Shown: piece after piece, positions 37,431 through 46,165 of the stretch
Layout: each line of letters opens with the position of its first letter
Numbering within the stretch: the stretch's first letter is position 1
Assembly (NCBI RefSeq): GCF_000725625.1
Contig: NZ_JOHS01000008.1
Span: 62,001 to 126,000 of the forward strand
DNA: 64,000 bases
Source of the DNA: Streptomyces sp. NRRL F-6676
Lineage (GTDB): Bacteria > Actinomycetota > Actinomycetes > Streptomycetales > Streptomycetaceae
Direction: 5' to 3'
Program-made: the position numbers and the translations under genes
The notes under the pieces: model-generated
What the model was told of the DNA's origin: nothing
Databases searched by the model: none
Seen by the model: only the letters and a program-made list of their open reading frames with translations

Positions 37431-38456
37431 TCACTGCCCGGCGGCGGCGGGCGGCGGCGTCCTCCCGTCGACGGTCACGTGCAGCATCCGCGCGTCCTGG
37501 GGGAGCGCGAGCGATCCCGCCGCAAGGTCGCACGCGATGCGCACCGCGCCGTGCAGCGGGTCGCCCTCGGCGGGCACCCGCCGCGCATGCGGCAGACAGC
37601 GCGACAGCTCCTCCGCCAGCGGGACGGTCAGCGCCTCGCCCAGCTTCAACAGGCCGCCGGTGACGGCCAGCCGGGGCTGCCCGGAGGGCGGACAGACGGC
37701 CGCCGCGGACTCCGCGAGATGCCGGGCGGCATCCCGCAGCACACCCGCCGCGACCGGGTCGTCCCCGGCGCGGGCGGCCACCTCGGGCGCGAACGAGGCG
37801 AGTACGGCGGCCCGGTCCGTCCGTGGATACAGCCGCCCCGGCAGCCCGGCGACCGGCCCGAACACCTCCTCGGCCCGCCGCAGCAGCACCGCCGAACCCC
37901 CCGGCCGCCCGTCGTGCGCCCGCAGCGCGGCCTCCAGCCCGGCCCGGCCGATCCACGCGCCGCCCCCGCAGTCGCCGAGCAGATGTCCCCAGCCGTCCGC
38001 CCGGCGCCAGCCGGACAGGTCCGTGCCGACGGCGATCAGCCCGGTGCCGGCCGCGACGACCGCGCCCGGCCGGGCGCCGAGCGCACCGGTGTAGGCGGTG
38101 ACGGCGTCGGCGGCCAGCGCGAGCCGCGACACGCCCAGCTCCCGCTCCAGGGCGGCGGGCAGCTCGGCCCGCAGCCCGTCACCGAGCGTCGCCATCCCGG
38201 CCGCCCCGACGGCCACGGCGGCCGGCGCGTCCGCCCCCGCCTCCGCCAGCAGCCGCCGCACGGCCGGCACGAGTTGCGCCAGCAGATGCCCGGCGTCGAT
38301 CCCCCGCTCCCCGGTCCGCACCGGCTCGCCGGAGGCGAACGGCCCGGCGGCCACCGAACCGTCGGCCCGCGCCAAGACCGCGCGCAACCCGGACCCACCC
38401 GAGTCCACCCCGAGCACGGCCCACGGCCGCTCCCGCCCCGGCGACACCGGTGTCAC
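37431..38456 (-). CDS. BadF/BadG/NagK-family sugar kinase
   Basis: A 341-aa ASKHA-fold kinase: [15 protein letters not shown] (phosphate 1), [26 protein letters not shown] (phosphate 2) and [15 protein letters not shown]. The pattern fits N-acetylglucosamine/glucosamine kinases. GTG 38456 overlaps the stop of ung (GTGA), an odd pairing of a repair enzyme with a sugar kinase. Substrate specificity cannot be read from sequence. Confidence 0.8.
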   Translation of the reverse strand: MTPVSPGRERPWAVLGVDSGGSGLRAVLARADGSVAAGPFASGEPVRTGERGIDAGHLLAQLVPAVRRLLAEAGADAPAAVAVGAAGMATLGDGLRAELPAALERELGVSRLALAADAVTAYTGALGARPGAVVAAGTGLIAVGTDLSGWRRADGWGHLLGDCGGGAWIGRAGLEAALRAHDGRPGGSAVLLRRAEEVFGPVAGLPGRLYPRTDRAAVLASFAPEVAARAGDDPVAAGVLRDAARHLAESAAAVCPPSGQPRLAVTGGLLKLGEALTVPLAEELSRCLPHARRVPAEGDPLHGAVRIACDLAAGSLALPQDARMLHVTVDGRTPPPAAAGQ

Positions 38457-39139
38457 GGAAGGCGCCAGTCCACCGGGGTCGCGCCCTGGCGGGCCAGCAG
38501 GTCGTTGGCGCGGCTGAACGGGCGGGAGCCGAAGAAGCCGCGGTCGGCCGACATCGGGGACGGGTGCGAGGACTCCACGGACGGCAGGTCGCCGAGGAGC
38601 GGGCGCAGATTGCGGGCGTCGCGGCCCCACAGGATCGACACCAGCGGACGGCCCCGGCCGGCCAGCGCCCGTATCGCCTGCTCCGTGACCTCCTCCCAGC
38701 CCTTCCCGCGGTGCGCGCCCGGCTTGCGGGGGGCCGTCGTCAGCGCCCTGTTGAGCAGCAGCACGCCCTGCCGCGTCCACGGCGTCAGATCACCGCTGGA
38801 CGGCTGCGGCACCCCCAGGTCGGTGTGGAGCTCGCGGAAGATGTTGAGCAGGCTGCCCGGCAGCGGCCGCACCTCCGGCGCGACGGAGAACGACAGCCCC
38901 ACCGCGTGCCCCGGGGTCGGATACGGGTCCTGCCCGACGATCAGGACCCTGACCTCGTCGAAGGGCTGTTGGAAGGCCCGCAGGACGTGTTGTCCCGCCG
39001 GCAGGTACGTCCGCCCGGCGGCGATCTCCGCGCGCAGGAAGTCGCCCATCTCGGCGATCCGTCCGGCCACGGGGTCCAGGGCCTTCGCCCAGCCCGGTTC
39101 GACGATCTCATGCAAGGGTCGTGGTGCCACGGCCGTCAC
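38453..39139 (-). CDS. ung: Uracil-DNA glycosylase, family 1
   Basis: A 228-aa enzyme that removes uracil from DNA. The water-activating motif is [18 protein letters not shown] (Asp71), and the His loop is [20 protein letters not shown]. Length is normal. GTG 39139 ([13 protein letters not shown]) is the likely start, with another GTG two codons downstream. Translationally coupled to the kinase gene. Confidence 0.95.
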   Translation of the reverse strand: MTAVAPRPLHEIVEPGWAKALDPVAGRIAEMGDFLRAEIAAGRTYLPAGQHVLRAFQQPFDEVRVLIVGQDPYPTPGHAVGLSFSVAPEVRPLPGSLLNIFRELHTDLGVPQPSSGDLTPWTRQGVLLLNRALTTAPRKPGAHRGKGWEEVTEQAIRALAGRGRPLVSILWGRDARNLRPLLGDLPSVESSHPSPMSADRGFFGSRPFSRANDLLARQGATPVDWRLP

Positions 39140-39258
39140 CCTACTGCCGGACGCGCCGTGACGATCAACCGATGGCCGGGCGGTGGCCGGAATCGACCGT
39201 CTCGCTCGCGAACCCGGCGCCGCCCGCGCCTCGTTGACCGCCGTCGGCGCGGTGCCGC

Positions 39259-40344
39259 TCACCCGGTCACCGCCGCCCGTACGCAGAGCACGTCCGGCAG
39301 GTGCGAGGCCAGCTGCCGCCAGCTGTCCCCGTCGTCCGCCGAGGCGTACACCTCGCCGTTGCGGTTGCCGAAGTACACGCCCGCCGGGTCCGCGTCGTCC
39401 GTGCACATCGCGTCGCGCAGCACCGTTCCGTAGTGGTCCTCCCGCGGCAGCCCCGCCGTCAGCGGCTCCCAGGTGCGGCCCGCGTCCGCCGTACGGAAGA
39501 CCCGGCACCGGTGGTCCGCCGGGACCCGGTCGGCGTCGGCGTTGATCGGGAAGACGTACGCCGTGTCCCCGCGGTGCGGATGCGCGGCCACCGCGAAGCC
39601 GAACGTCGACGGCAGCCCCTCGCCGATGTGCGTCCAGTGCGCCCCCGTGTCGTCGCTGCGGTACACACCCCAGTGGTTCTGAAGATAGAGCCGGTCGGGG
39701 TCGGCCGCGTCCCGGGCGACCTTGTGCACGCACTGGCCGAACTCGGGGTCGGGATCCGGCAGGAAGACCGCCGAGACACCGGAGTTGGACGGCGCCCAGC
39801 TCGCGCCGCCGTCCCGCGTGCGGAACACCCCGGCGGTGGAGACGGCGACCGTCACCGCGTCCGCGTCGCGCCGGTCGGTGAGTACCGTGTGCAGCCCCTC
39901 ACCGCCGCCGCCCGGCACCCATTTGTTCCGCGTCGGGTGCTCCCACAGGGGGCGGACGAGGGAGAAACTCTCCCCTCTGTCCTCCGAGCGGTACAGCGCC
40001 GCCGGTTCCGTGCCCGCGTACACCACGTCGGGCTCCGCCGCGGCCGGGTGGAGCTGCCACACCCGCTCCAGCGACGCCCCGGTGTCCTGCGGGAACTTCA
40101 CGGCCGGCCGCGCCGGCTCCGTCCACGTGCGCCCGAGGTCGTCGGAGTGGAAGACCGACGGGCCCCAGTGCGCGCTGTCCCCTCCCACCAGCAGCCGCGG
40201 CGTCGGCCCGCGGGTGTCGATCGCGACCGAGTAGACCGCCTGCGCGTTGAAGTACGGCCGCTCGTCGAACTCCCAGACGCCACCCCGCCGGCGCCCGATG
40301 AACAGCCCCTTGCGGGTGCCCACGGTAAGCAGAACGTCGGACAT
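39259..40344 (-). CDS. Asp-box (BNR) beta-propeller, sialidase-like protein
   Basis: A 361-aa protein with at least six Asp-box-type turns: [41 protein letters not shown] and SADDGDSW, spaced as in a six- or seven-bladed propeller. It starts [19 protein letters not shown], preceded by GGAGGTGG. No signal peptide, so it is probably cytoplasmic. The family is annotated as glycosyl hydrolase or exo-alpha-sialidase-like, but I see no sialidase catalytic set; treat as a propeller of unknown function. Confidence 0.78.
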   Translation of the reverse strand: MSDVLLTVGTRKGLFIGRRRGGVWEFDERPYFNAQAVYSVAIDTRGPTPRLLVGGDSAHWGPSVFHSDDLGRTWTEPARPAVKFPQDTGASLERVWQLHPAAAEPDVVYAGTEPAALYRSEDRGESFSLVRPLWEHPTRNKWVPGGGGEGLHTVLTDRRDADAVTVAVSTAGVFRTRDGGASWAPSNSGVSAVFLPDPDPEFGQCVHKVARDAADPDRLYLQNHWGVYRSDDTGAHWTHIGEGLPSTFGFAVAAHPHRGDTAYVFPINADADRVPADHRCRVFRTADAGRTWEPLTAGLPREDHYGTVLRDAMCTDDADPAGVYFGNRNGEVYASADDGDSWRQLASHLPDVLCVRAAVTG

Positions 40345-40631
40345 GCCGACCACCTCCGAAACCTCGTTGTTCCAGACATGGGCCAGTCTGCACCCCACCA
40401 CTGACAGTGGCCCCGGAACGACTCCGCGACGGCTCCCGGACGGCCGCGGACCGACTCCGCGGCGGACCGCACGGTGCCGGTGCGGGCGCCCCGGATCCGG
40501 GTACCTGGACGGTCGGCGCGCCGCACGGGCGACGCACCTCACATGAGCAGGACGGCGGCCGCCCGCGTAGGAGAGGGCGGGCGGCGGACGTCCGGCGTGT
40601 CGACGGTTCCGGGGCGGTGAGGAGGATGCCG

Positions 40632-41204
40632 GTGAAGATGGCATTCCGACGACGCGGGGTCTGGCTCTGGCGGTGGCGGCGCAATCCGCTGCGCCGTCGC
40701 AGCGACAGGGCCGAGGCCTGGGTGGTGCTGGTCACCTGGATCGTCACCGTGACCGGCGGCGTGCTCGCCGGTGTGGCGGCGACGCACACGGTCGAGCGGA
40801 CCCTCGCCCGGGAGCGGGCCGACTGGCGGCCCGTGGTCGCCCGGCTCCTGGAGAACGCGCCCGCCTCCGCCTCCGGCGGCGCCCGGGTGTGGGCCGAGGC
40901 CCGCTGGACCGCCCCCGACGGCGCCGCCCGCTCCGGTCAGGCCAGGGTCCCGGCCGGCAGTACGCGCGGCACCACGGTCACGGTCTGGACGGACCCGGCG
41001 GGCCTGCTGGTCAACAAGCCCCCGTCCGCCGCCACGGCCGCCACGCGTGCCGCCCTGATCGGTGCCCTGACGGGGGTCGGCGCCGGAACGGTTCCGCTGG
41101 TGTGCGGCCGGCTCCTGCGCGGCCGGCTGGAACGCCGCCGGATGGACCAGTGGGACGAGGACTGGGCACGCTTCGGACCGACCTGGGGCCGCACGACGGG
41201 CTGA
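40632..41204 (+). CDS. Rv1733c-like two-helix membrane protein
   Basis: A 190-aa protein with a basic N-terminus (RRRGVWLWRWRRNPLRRRSD), a helix (AWVVLVTWIVTVTGGVLAGVA), an external loop with ADWRPVVARLLENAP, and a second helix (ALIGALTGVGAGTVPLVCG). This is the Rv1733c family architecture, abundant in Streptomyces and, in mycobacteria, dormancy-linked. GTG 40632 sits five bases after GGAGGA, making it a better start than ATG 40626. Function unknown. Confidence 0.68.
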   Translation: MKMAFRRRGVWLWRWRRNPLRRRSDRAEAWVVLVTWIVTVTGGVLAGVAATHTVERTLARERADWRPVVARLLENAPASASGGARVWAEARWTAPDGAARSGQARVPAGSTRGTTVTVWTDPAGLLVNKPPSAATAATRAALIGALTGVGAGTVPLVCGRLLRGRLERRRMDQWDEDWARFGPTWGRTTG

Positions 41205-41286
41205 GCCACCCGCCCGTGCGGGCCGGGGGCCAGCTGTGCGCGCCGCCCGCTCCCGCGCGCCGCCCGCCCCCGCGCTGCCCGGCGGG

Positions 41287-41997
41287 CTAATCGTCCGCTG
41301 GCTGCCCGGCGCGCTCCCCGGCGCGTCCCTCGTCCCGGCTCTCGGTGGCGAAGAAGCGCGAGAGGTCCGTCGCGTGCGCCCCCTGCGCCCCCGTCGACCC
41401 GCCGCTCTCCGGCGGAGCACCCTGCTCCCACGCGAGGCCGTACCGGCGGAACAGCTCCGCCCGCAGCACCGGCAGCGACATCGGCGCCCCCGGCACCAGG
41501 GCCGCGTAGACCGCCCCCATCAGCAGGGCGCGCAGCATGGGGTAGTCCTGCTCGGGACGGTCCGAACCGTTGCGGACGACCGTCTCGCGCAGCAGTTCGG
41601 CCAGCCGCTGCTGCTCGGGACACTGCACGAAGCCCTCGGCCTGGAGGATTCCGGCCATGTGGTGCCGCATCAGCACGGGGTGGTCCCGGGTCAGGCCCAG
41701 GATCGCGTCGATCGCCCGGGCCATGCGCTCGCGGCCGTCCTCGGTGCGCGGCGCGCGCTCGAGCCCTTCCTCCAGCGTGCGGTGCATCAGCCGGTGCACG
41801 GCCGACTGGAGCAGCTGCCGCTTGCCGGGGAAGTAGTACGACACCAGCCCCCGGGCCGAACCGGCGCGGTCCGCGATGTCGGTCAGCGTCGTGGCGTCGT
41901 AGCCCCGCTCGCCGACGAGCTCCACGGCGGCCTGGAGAAGCCGTTCCCGGGAACGCCGCCGCAATTCTTCATTGACCGAGGCGCTGCGCGGCGACAT
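41287..41997 (-). CDS. TetR-family transcriptional regulator
   Basis: A 236-aa TetR protein: HTH YDATTLTDIADRAGSARGLVSYYFPGKRQLL, then a helical ligand domain and a Gly/Glu-rich tail. The start at 41997 (MSPRSASVNEELRRRSRERL) follows CAGGAG. The dyad at 42011-42043 lies directly upstream, suggesting autorepression. The divergent DUF2630 gene is about 260 bp away; the target is not obvious. Confidence 0.88.
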   Translation of the reverse strand: MSPRSASVNEELRRRSRERLLQAAVELVGERGYDATTLTDIADRAGSARGLVSYYFPGKRQLLQSAVHRLMHRTLEEGLERAPRTEDGRERMARAIDAILGLTRDHPVLMRHHMAGILQAEGFVQCPEQQRLAELLRETVVRNGSDRPEQDYPMLRALLMGAVYAALVPGAPMSLPVLRAELFRRYGLAWEQGAPPESGGSTGAQGAHATDLSRFFATESRDEGRAGERAGQPADD

Positions 41998-42010
41998 CCT
42001 GTAACTCCTG

Positions 42011-42043
42011 CGTTGACTGGCTGCCAGCCAACTATAGTCAACG
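42011..42043. promoter_or_regulatory. Nested dyad operator upstream of tetR
   Basis: CGTTGACT (42011-42018) and AGTCAACG (42036-42043) form a perfect outer inverted repeat. Inside lies the palindrome TGGCTGCCAGCCA (42018-42030). On the minus strand TATAGT (42036-42031) could serve as a -10 element of tetR. A repressor site overlapping its own promoter is likely. Confidence 0.6.
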
Positions 42044-42080
42044 CATCCCCGGACCCGGTCGGCGCGGGTCCGTCGGGGCT

Positions 42081-42125
42081 GCCGTCCGCCTCGGGCGACG
42101 CGGGGGATCGTCCGAGGCGGACGGC
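42081..42125. other. 14-bp perfect hairpin in the tetR/DUF2630 gap
   Basis: GCCGTCCGCCTCGG (42081-42094) pairs perfectly with CCGAGGCGGACGGC (42112-42125) around a 17-nt loop. It stands in a 307-bp gap between divergent genes, where no terminator is needed. The rest of the gap (42126-42304) is a G-rich run and the ribosome site of the DUF2630 gene. Confidence 0.6.
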
Positions 42126-42304
42126 GGGGAAGCGGGGGGAACGGGGGGGCGGGGCCGCGCCCGGTCCGGGAGCGGCCCCGGGCGCGGTTCCCGTACCGGT
42201 GGGGCGGCGCGGGCAGGTCGGGCGGGCGCGGGTCCTCGCACAGGTGTCGCAGTGCGCGGAATGCCTCCCTAGAGTGGGGCGGGAGCCCCCAGGAGGCGTA
42301 CGAC

Positions 42305-42550
42305 ATGGACGAGCAGCAGATTCTCGGCAGGATCACGGCCATGGTCGACGAGGAGCGTGCGCTGCGCGACGCCCTCGCGTCCGGGCGGATCGACAGCGAC
42401 ACCGAACACCGGCGGCTCGGCGACATCGAGCGGGAACTGGACCAGTGCTGGGACCTGCTGCGCCGGCGCCGCGCCAAGACGGAGTTCGGCGAGAACCCGG
42501 ACGAGGCCACGGCGCGCCCGGTCTCGCAGGTCGAGAACTACCAGGGCTGA
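42305..42550 (+). CDS. DUF2630 family small helical protein
   Basis: An 81-aa charged protein: MDEQQILGRITAMVDEERAL, then a long alpha-helical hairpin with RRLGDIERELDQCWDLLRRRRA and a C-terminal PVSQVENYQG. This matches DUF2630, a small actinobacterial family without known function. CAGGAGG at 42290-42296 precedes the ATG. Monocistronic. Confidence 0.85.
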   Translation: MDEQQILGRITAMVDEERALRDALASGRIDSDTEHRRLGDIERELDQCWDLLRRRRAKTEFGENPDEATARPVSQVENYQG

Positions 42551-42570
42551 CCGGGCAGCCGACACAACGC

Positions 42571-42623
42571 GGCACCCCCGGCACCCCGGCACCCCCGGGC
42601 ATCCCGGCACCCCCGGGCATCCC
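42571..42623. repeat. 17/18-bp tandem repeat, three copies
   Basis: GGCACCCCCGGGCATCCC occurs at 42588 and 42606, preceded by a 17-bp variant at 42571. The array lies between the convergent DUF2630 and HAD genes. Confidence 0.85.
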
Positions 42624-42655
42624 GGCGGCGGAGCGCCCCCTTTCCCCGCCCGCCG

Positions 42656-43426
42656 TCAGCCCGCCAGGCCGAGCACGGGCCGCAGGCCGTCCGGCCGGTC
42701 CGCCACCGCCAGAGGTTCGACGAAGCGCACCGCACACCCCAGGGCGGCCGCGCCCCCGTCCGCGACCCGGTTGTCACCGACCATGAGCGTGTCCTCGGGC
42801 GCCACCCCCAGCGCGTCGCACGCCAGAGCGAACAGCCGCGGATCCGGCTTCTGGACCCCGTGCTCGTACGACAGCACATACGCCCCCACGTGTGCGTCGA
42901 GCCCGTGCGCCCGGAACACCGGCCGCAGGTCCCAGCCGATGTTGCTGACGACACCCACCGCGATCCCGCGCTCGCGCAGCCCGGCGAGGGTCTCGGCGGC
43001 ATCGGGGTACGGGCTCCACGCGGCCGGGGTCATGTGGCGGTCGTACAGGGCGTCGTACAGGTCGGGGCGGGAGGCGACGCCATGGGACGGGTCCGGGGTG
43101 CCCGGCAGGTCCGGCGCTTCGATGGCCGGTGGTTCCAGTGACGGCAGCGGCACCAGCCGGGAGGCGCCCGTGTACGCCGCCCGGTGCAGTTCCGCGCTCC
43201 GGTCACGTACCGGCCAGAGGCCGGCGAGGTCCTTGGGCAGCGGCCGGAGCGGAGGGGCGCCGCCGGGGAGCGCGCCCACCGCCTCCAGTTCCCCGGCCGC
43301 CCGCAGCAGCTCGGGCTCCGGCAGGGCGAGGCCCTTCTCCGCGAGGGTGGCGCGCAGCCAGGCCTCGGCGGACTCGATGCGGAAGAGGGTCCCGGAGAAG
43401 TCGAAGAGCACGCCTTTGAGAGCCAT
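42656..43426 (-). CDS. HAD-superfamily hydrolase
   Basis: A 256-aa HAD enzyme. Motif I is VLFDFSGTLF, where the second Asp of DxD is Ser, so a dehalogenase-like or other non-phosphatase variant is possible. Motif II is GVVSNIGWDL, motif III QKPDP and motif IV VGDNRVADGGAAA. The cap region contains a Pro-rich insert. Start at 43426 (MALKGVLFDFSG). Last of a likely leftward unit with the PAP2 gene, 32 bp upstream. Confidence 0.85.
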   Translation of the reverse strand: MALKGVLFDFSGTLFRIESAEAWLRATLAEKGLALPEPELLRAAGELEAVGALPGGAPPLRPLPKDLAGLWPVRDRSAELHRAAYTGASRLVPLPSLEPPAIEAPDLPGTPDPSHGVASRPDLYDALYDRHMTPAAWSPYPDAAETLAGLRERGIAVGVVSNIGWDLRPVFRAHGLDAHVGAYVLSYEHGVQKPDPRLFALACDALGVAPEDTLMVGDNRVADGGAAALGCAVRFVEPLAVADRPDGLRPVLGLAG

Positions 43427-43458
43427 GGACGTGATCCTTGAGGGCGGCCCCGTACCGG

Positions 43459-44178
43459 TCAAGGACGCCCGTCCGGCCGGTGGGCGGGCACGTCGCCGCA
43501 CCACCGCGCGCAGGACGTGACCGCCAGGGCGACCAGCAGGGCGCCGAGCAGCCAGCCGCCGACGACGTCCGAGGGCCAGTGCACCCCGAGCCAGATCCGG
43601 GTCAGCCCGACGCCCACGACCGACACGACGGCCGCCGTCACCGCCGTACGCCACAGCGCGCGCCCGGCTCCGTACCGGCGCAGCAGCCACAGCAGCAGTC
43701 CGCACACCACCGTCGCCGTCAGCGCGTGCCCCGAGGGGAAGGCCGCGTAGTGGGCGGAGTCGACGGGGTCGGGCCACACCGGACGCGGCCGGTCGACCAG
43801 GGCCTTGAGGGACTGCTGGAGCAGGGTGCCCAGCGCGCAGGTGGCCGCCACCCACAGCGCGAGCGGCCAGGCGGAGCGCCGCCACACCAGCCACACGACG
43901 GCGGCCGCGCACAGCAGCCGCATCGTCACGGGGTCCCACACCCAGTCCGTCAGGATCCGGCACGCGTGCGTGAGGTCCGGGTGCCCGACGGCCCAGCGGT
44001 GGGTCGTGCGCGCGAGGTCGCCGTCGGCCGAGACGAGCGGATGCCAGGAGAAGGCGACCAGCAGGGTCAGCAGGACGGCCGGGACGGCGAGCGCGGCGCA
44101 GACGACCGCACCGCGGCGTGCGACGGCGCGCGGGGAGGCCGGAGCGTCCGGTGGTGTGTCGACGTGCGGCGGGTGCAT
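43459..44178 (-). CDS. PAP2-family phosphatase, membrane bound
   Basis: A 239-aa protein with about six helices and the three PAP2 motifs: KALVDRPRPVW, FPSGHALTAT and RIWLGVHWPSDVVGG. The catalytic His face lies at the outer membrane surface. Such proteins dephosphorylate phosphatidic acid or undecaprenyl diphosphate. Start at 44178 (MHPPHVDTPPDAP). Confidence 0.88.
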   Translation of the reverse strand: MHPPHVDTPPDAPASPRAVARRGAVVCAALAVPAVLLTLLVAFSWHPLVSADGDLARTTHRWAVGHPDLTHACRILTDWVWDPVTMRLLCAAAVVWLVWRRSAWPLALWVAATCALGTLLQQSLKALVDRPRPVWPDPVDSAHYAAFPSGHALTATVVCGLLLWLLRRYGAGRALWRTAVTAAVVSVVGVGLTRIWLGVHWPSDVVGGWLLGALLVALAVTSCARWCGDVPAHRPDGRP

Positions 44179-44248
44179 GGTCCGATCCTCTCCGGCCGGT
44201 GAGGCCGAGAACCACACCCGGAGTGCGGTGGCGTCCGAACGGCCCCGG

Positions 44249-45184
44249 TCATCCCAGTGCCCTCAGTCCGGGGACGAACGCCACCAGGACCGGGACGACG
44301 GGGACCAGGGCGGCCGTCGCCGTCAGACGGAGCCGGTGGAACGCGGGAAGCCGGTCGGGGGGCGTGAGCAGCCGGTGGACCCGCTGCGGGACGTGCGCCC
44401 GCGGGGTCGGGCAGGGGCCGAACAGCCCTCGGTCCTCGTTGAGTCCGACCAGGGCCAGGGCGGTGGTGAGGCGGCCGAAGCGGCGGGAGGCCATGTCGTC
44501 GGCGGCCAGTTCGACCAGCCGGTGCATCTCGTCCCGGAACGCGGCGAACACCGGCACCTGCGGGAACCCGTTGGCCAGCGCGTCCGAGCAATGCAGCAGC
44601 CAGTCGTGCCGGGCCTGCGCATGGCCCTGTTCGTGCGCCAGCACCGCGTCCAGCTGCCGGCCCTCGAGCCGGCGCAGGGCGGCGGTGGTGAGGGCGAGTT
44701 GCGGTGCGGCGCCCGGCAGCCACCAGGCGTCGGGGCGCTCGCCCTCGATGATCACCAGCCGGTCGGTCCCCGGCTCCTCGCCGGGCAACAGCGGGGAACG
44801 GACGAGGAGTTCGCTCCGGCTGCGCCGGCGGTGGGTGCGGGCCCGGAGGATCTCCCGGACCAGCATGGCCCCGCTCCACAGCCCGCCGCAGGCCAGCGCC
44901 ACCGCCGTGGCCGCGGCCCAACCGCCGCCGGGACTCAGGGCGTAGGCGTTGACGACCGAGTGCGGGGCCGGGGCGAACACGTGTCCGCGCACCGCGCCCC
45001 AGGCGGCGGCCGCGCTCAGCGTCATCGACAGGACGCAGGCGACGAGGACGGCCGCCACGACGCACTGCCACACCCACAGGGCGACCACGGGTTCCCGGTC
45101 CGGCCAGTCGGCCCGCGCGAGCAGCCGTGGGGCGACGACGGCGGTCAAGGCGCCGAGCAGCAGCAGTGCCGCGGGAACCATCAT
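44249..45184 (-). CDS. M56/M48-type membrane metallopeptidase
   Basis: A 311-aa protein with three N-terminal helices, a cytoplasmic or peptidase loop with LDAVLAHEQGHAQARHDW (His184-Glu185-His188) and downstream ELAADD, which supplies the third zinc ligand, then a final helix. This is the BlaR1-like M56 layout without a sensor domain. Such genes normally pair with a BlaI/MecI repressor; none adjoins it here. It forms a unit with the DUF5134 gene 78 bp upstream. Confidence 0.85.
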   Translation of the reverse strand: MMVPAALLLLGALTAVVAPRLLARADWPDREPVVALWVWQCVVAAVLVACVLSMTLSAAAAWGAVRGHVFAPAPHSVVNAYALSPGGGWAAATAVALACGGLWSGAMLVREILRARTHRRRSRSELLVRSPLLPGEEPGTDRLVIIEGERPDAWWLPGAAPQLALTTAALRRLEGRQLDAVLAHEQGHAQARHDWLLHCSDALANGFPQVPVFAAFRDEMHRLVELAADDMASRRFGRLTTALALVGLNEDRGLFGPCPTPRAHVPQRVHRLLTPPDRLPAFHRLRLTATAALVPVVPVLVAFVPGLRALG

Positions 45185-45262
45185 GGGCGAAGCCTATGAG
45201 CCGGGCGGTGCCCCGGGATACGCGCCGTCCGCGCAAAGTGACGCACGCCACGGAGCGCGGCC

Positions 45263-45892
45263 TCACATCATCAGCAGCATCGCGAGCATCCCCATCGCCA
45301 TGGACAGACGGCAGGCGCGCGCCAGTTCGAGCCGGTCCCTCCACAGGACGGCCCCCGCGCCGGCCGCGCCACCGCGTCGGCCGCCCTCGGCCCTGCCGAT
45401 CCCGCCGACCCCGCCGACCCGGCCGTTTCCGCCGACTACGGTCGGGGCCGGTATCAAGCGGGCGCCCGACCACAGCACGTACCCGGCGAAGTACAGCGCC
45501 AGCACCCCCGTCACGGCCGGTGGACCCGCGGCCGAGCCGTGTCCGTGGTGGCCGGACGAGGGGGAGGCGGACATGACGGCCGCCATGTAGGCCATGGCGC
45601 CCGAGCCCACGAGGTGGTGCAGATGGTGCCCTCCCGCCCGGGCCGCCCACACCGCGCGCATCGCCGCCGCCCCGAACACCAGCGCGCAGATCCCCCACGC
45701 CCAGCGCGGCGGCGCCATGACCGCGGCCGGGACCGCCATGGCCGCCATGCCGAACCCCATCAGCGCCTCGCCGCCCGCCGCCCGGCGCTGCTCCTCGACG
45801 GCGCTGCGCGTGCGCAGCAGACAGTAGGCCCCGGTCACCGCGCACAACGCGACGAGCAGCCACCCGGGCGAAGTCGATCCGTGCACGTGCAC
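45263..45892 (-). CDS. DUF5134-type His-rich membrane protein
   Basis: A 209-aa protein with about five helices and two His-rich patches, RAGGHHLHHLVGSGAMAYM and SPSSGHHGHGSA, plus Met-rich ends (MAMGMLAMLLMM). This matches DUF5134 proteins, often beside M56 peptidases. The His/Met content suggests metal, perhaps copper, binding. GTG 45892 (VHVHGSTSPGWLL) with GGGGGGA upstream is taken as start. Confidence 0.72.
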   Translation of the reverse strand: MHVHGSTSPGWLLVALCAVTGAYCLLRTRSAVEEQRRAAGGEALMGFGMAAMAVPAAVMAPPRWAWGICALVFGAAAMRAVWAARAGGHHLHHLVGSGAMAYMAAVMSASPSSGHHGHGSAAGPPAVTGVLALYFAGYVLWSGARLIPAPTVVGGNGRVGGVGGIGRAEGGRRGGAAGAGAVLWRDRLELARACRLSMAMGMLAMLLMM

Positions 45893-45948
45893 CCGTCCCC
45901 CCGTTCGTTCGGTGCCGCGTCCGCTGGGGGACGGCGGCCGGAACAGTC

Positions 45949-46015
45949 GGTCACCGCGGCCGGTCACCGCAGCGGTCACCGCGGCCGGTCACCGCAGCGG
46001 TCACCGCGGCCGGTC
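45949..46015. repeat. 25-bp tandem repeat, 2.7 copies
   Basis: The unit begins GGTCACCGCGGCCGGTCACC and ends GCAGC; copies start at 45949, 45974 and 45999. It lies between the divergent DUF5134 and FUSC genes, upstream of the FUSC promoter. Confidence 0.85.
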
Positions 46016-46130
46016 CTCACCGTCGGTCAGGGCATGCCCCGGCGGGAGGACGCGCAAAAGGGCGCAAAGAGGTAGGTGGGGGAGCGCGCGCGGCACACCG
46101 CGCTCCCGAAGCCGCCGGACGCGGACGATA

Positions 46131-46159
46131 TGTTTCACGAGTAAAACACATGTTAAGCT
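46131..46159 (+). promoter_or_regulatory. MarR-type operator and leaderless promoter of FUSC-marR
   Basis: TGTTTCACGAGTAAAACA (46131-46148) is an 18-bp near-perfect palindrome in AT-rich DNA. TAAGCT (46154-46159) fits a -10 element. Seven bases later comes the ATG at 46166, with no ribosome site, so the transcript is probably leaderless. The MarR product encoded downstream is the likely ligand. Confidence 0.7.
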
Positions 46160-46165
46160 TTCCGC

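Noticed and set aside
42571..42623. CRISPR-like array
   Set aside because: Contiguous 17/18-bp tandem units without spacers.
45949..46015. CRISPR-like array
   Set aside because: The repeats are directly adjacent with no unique spacers, and no cas gene is present.
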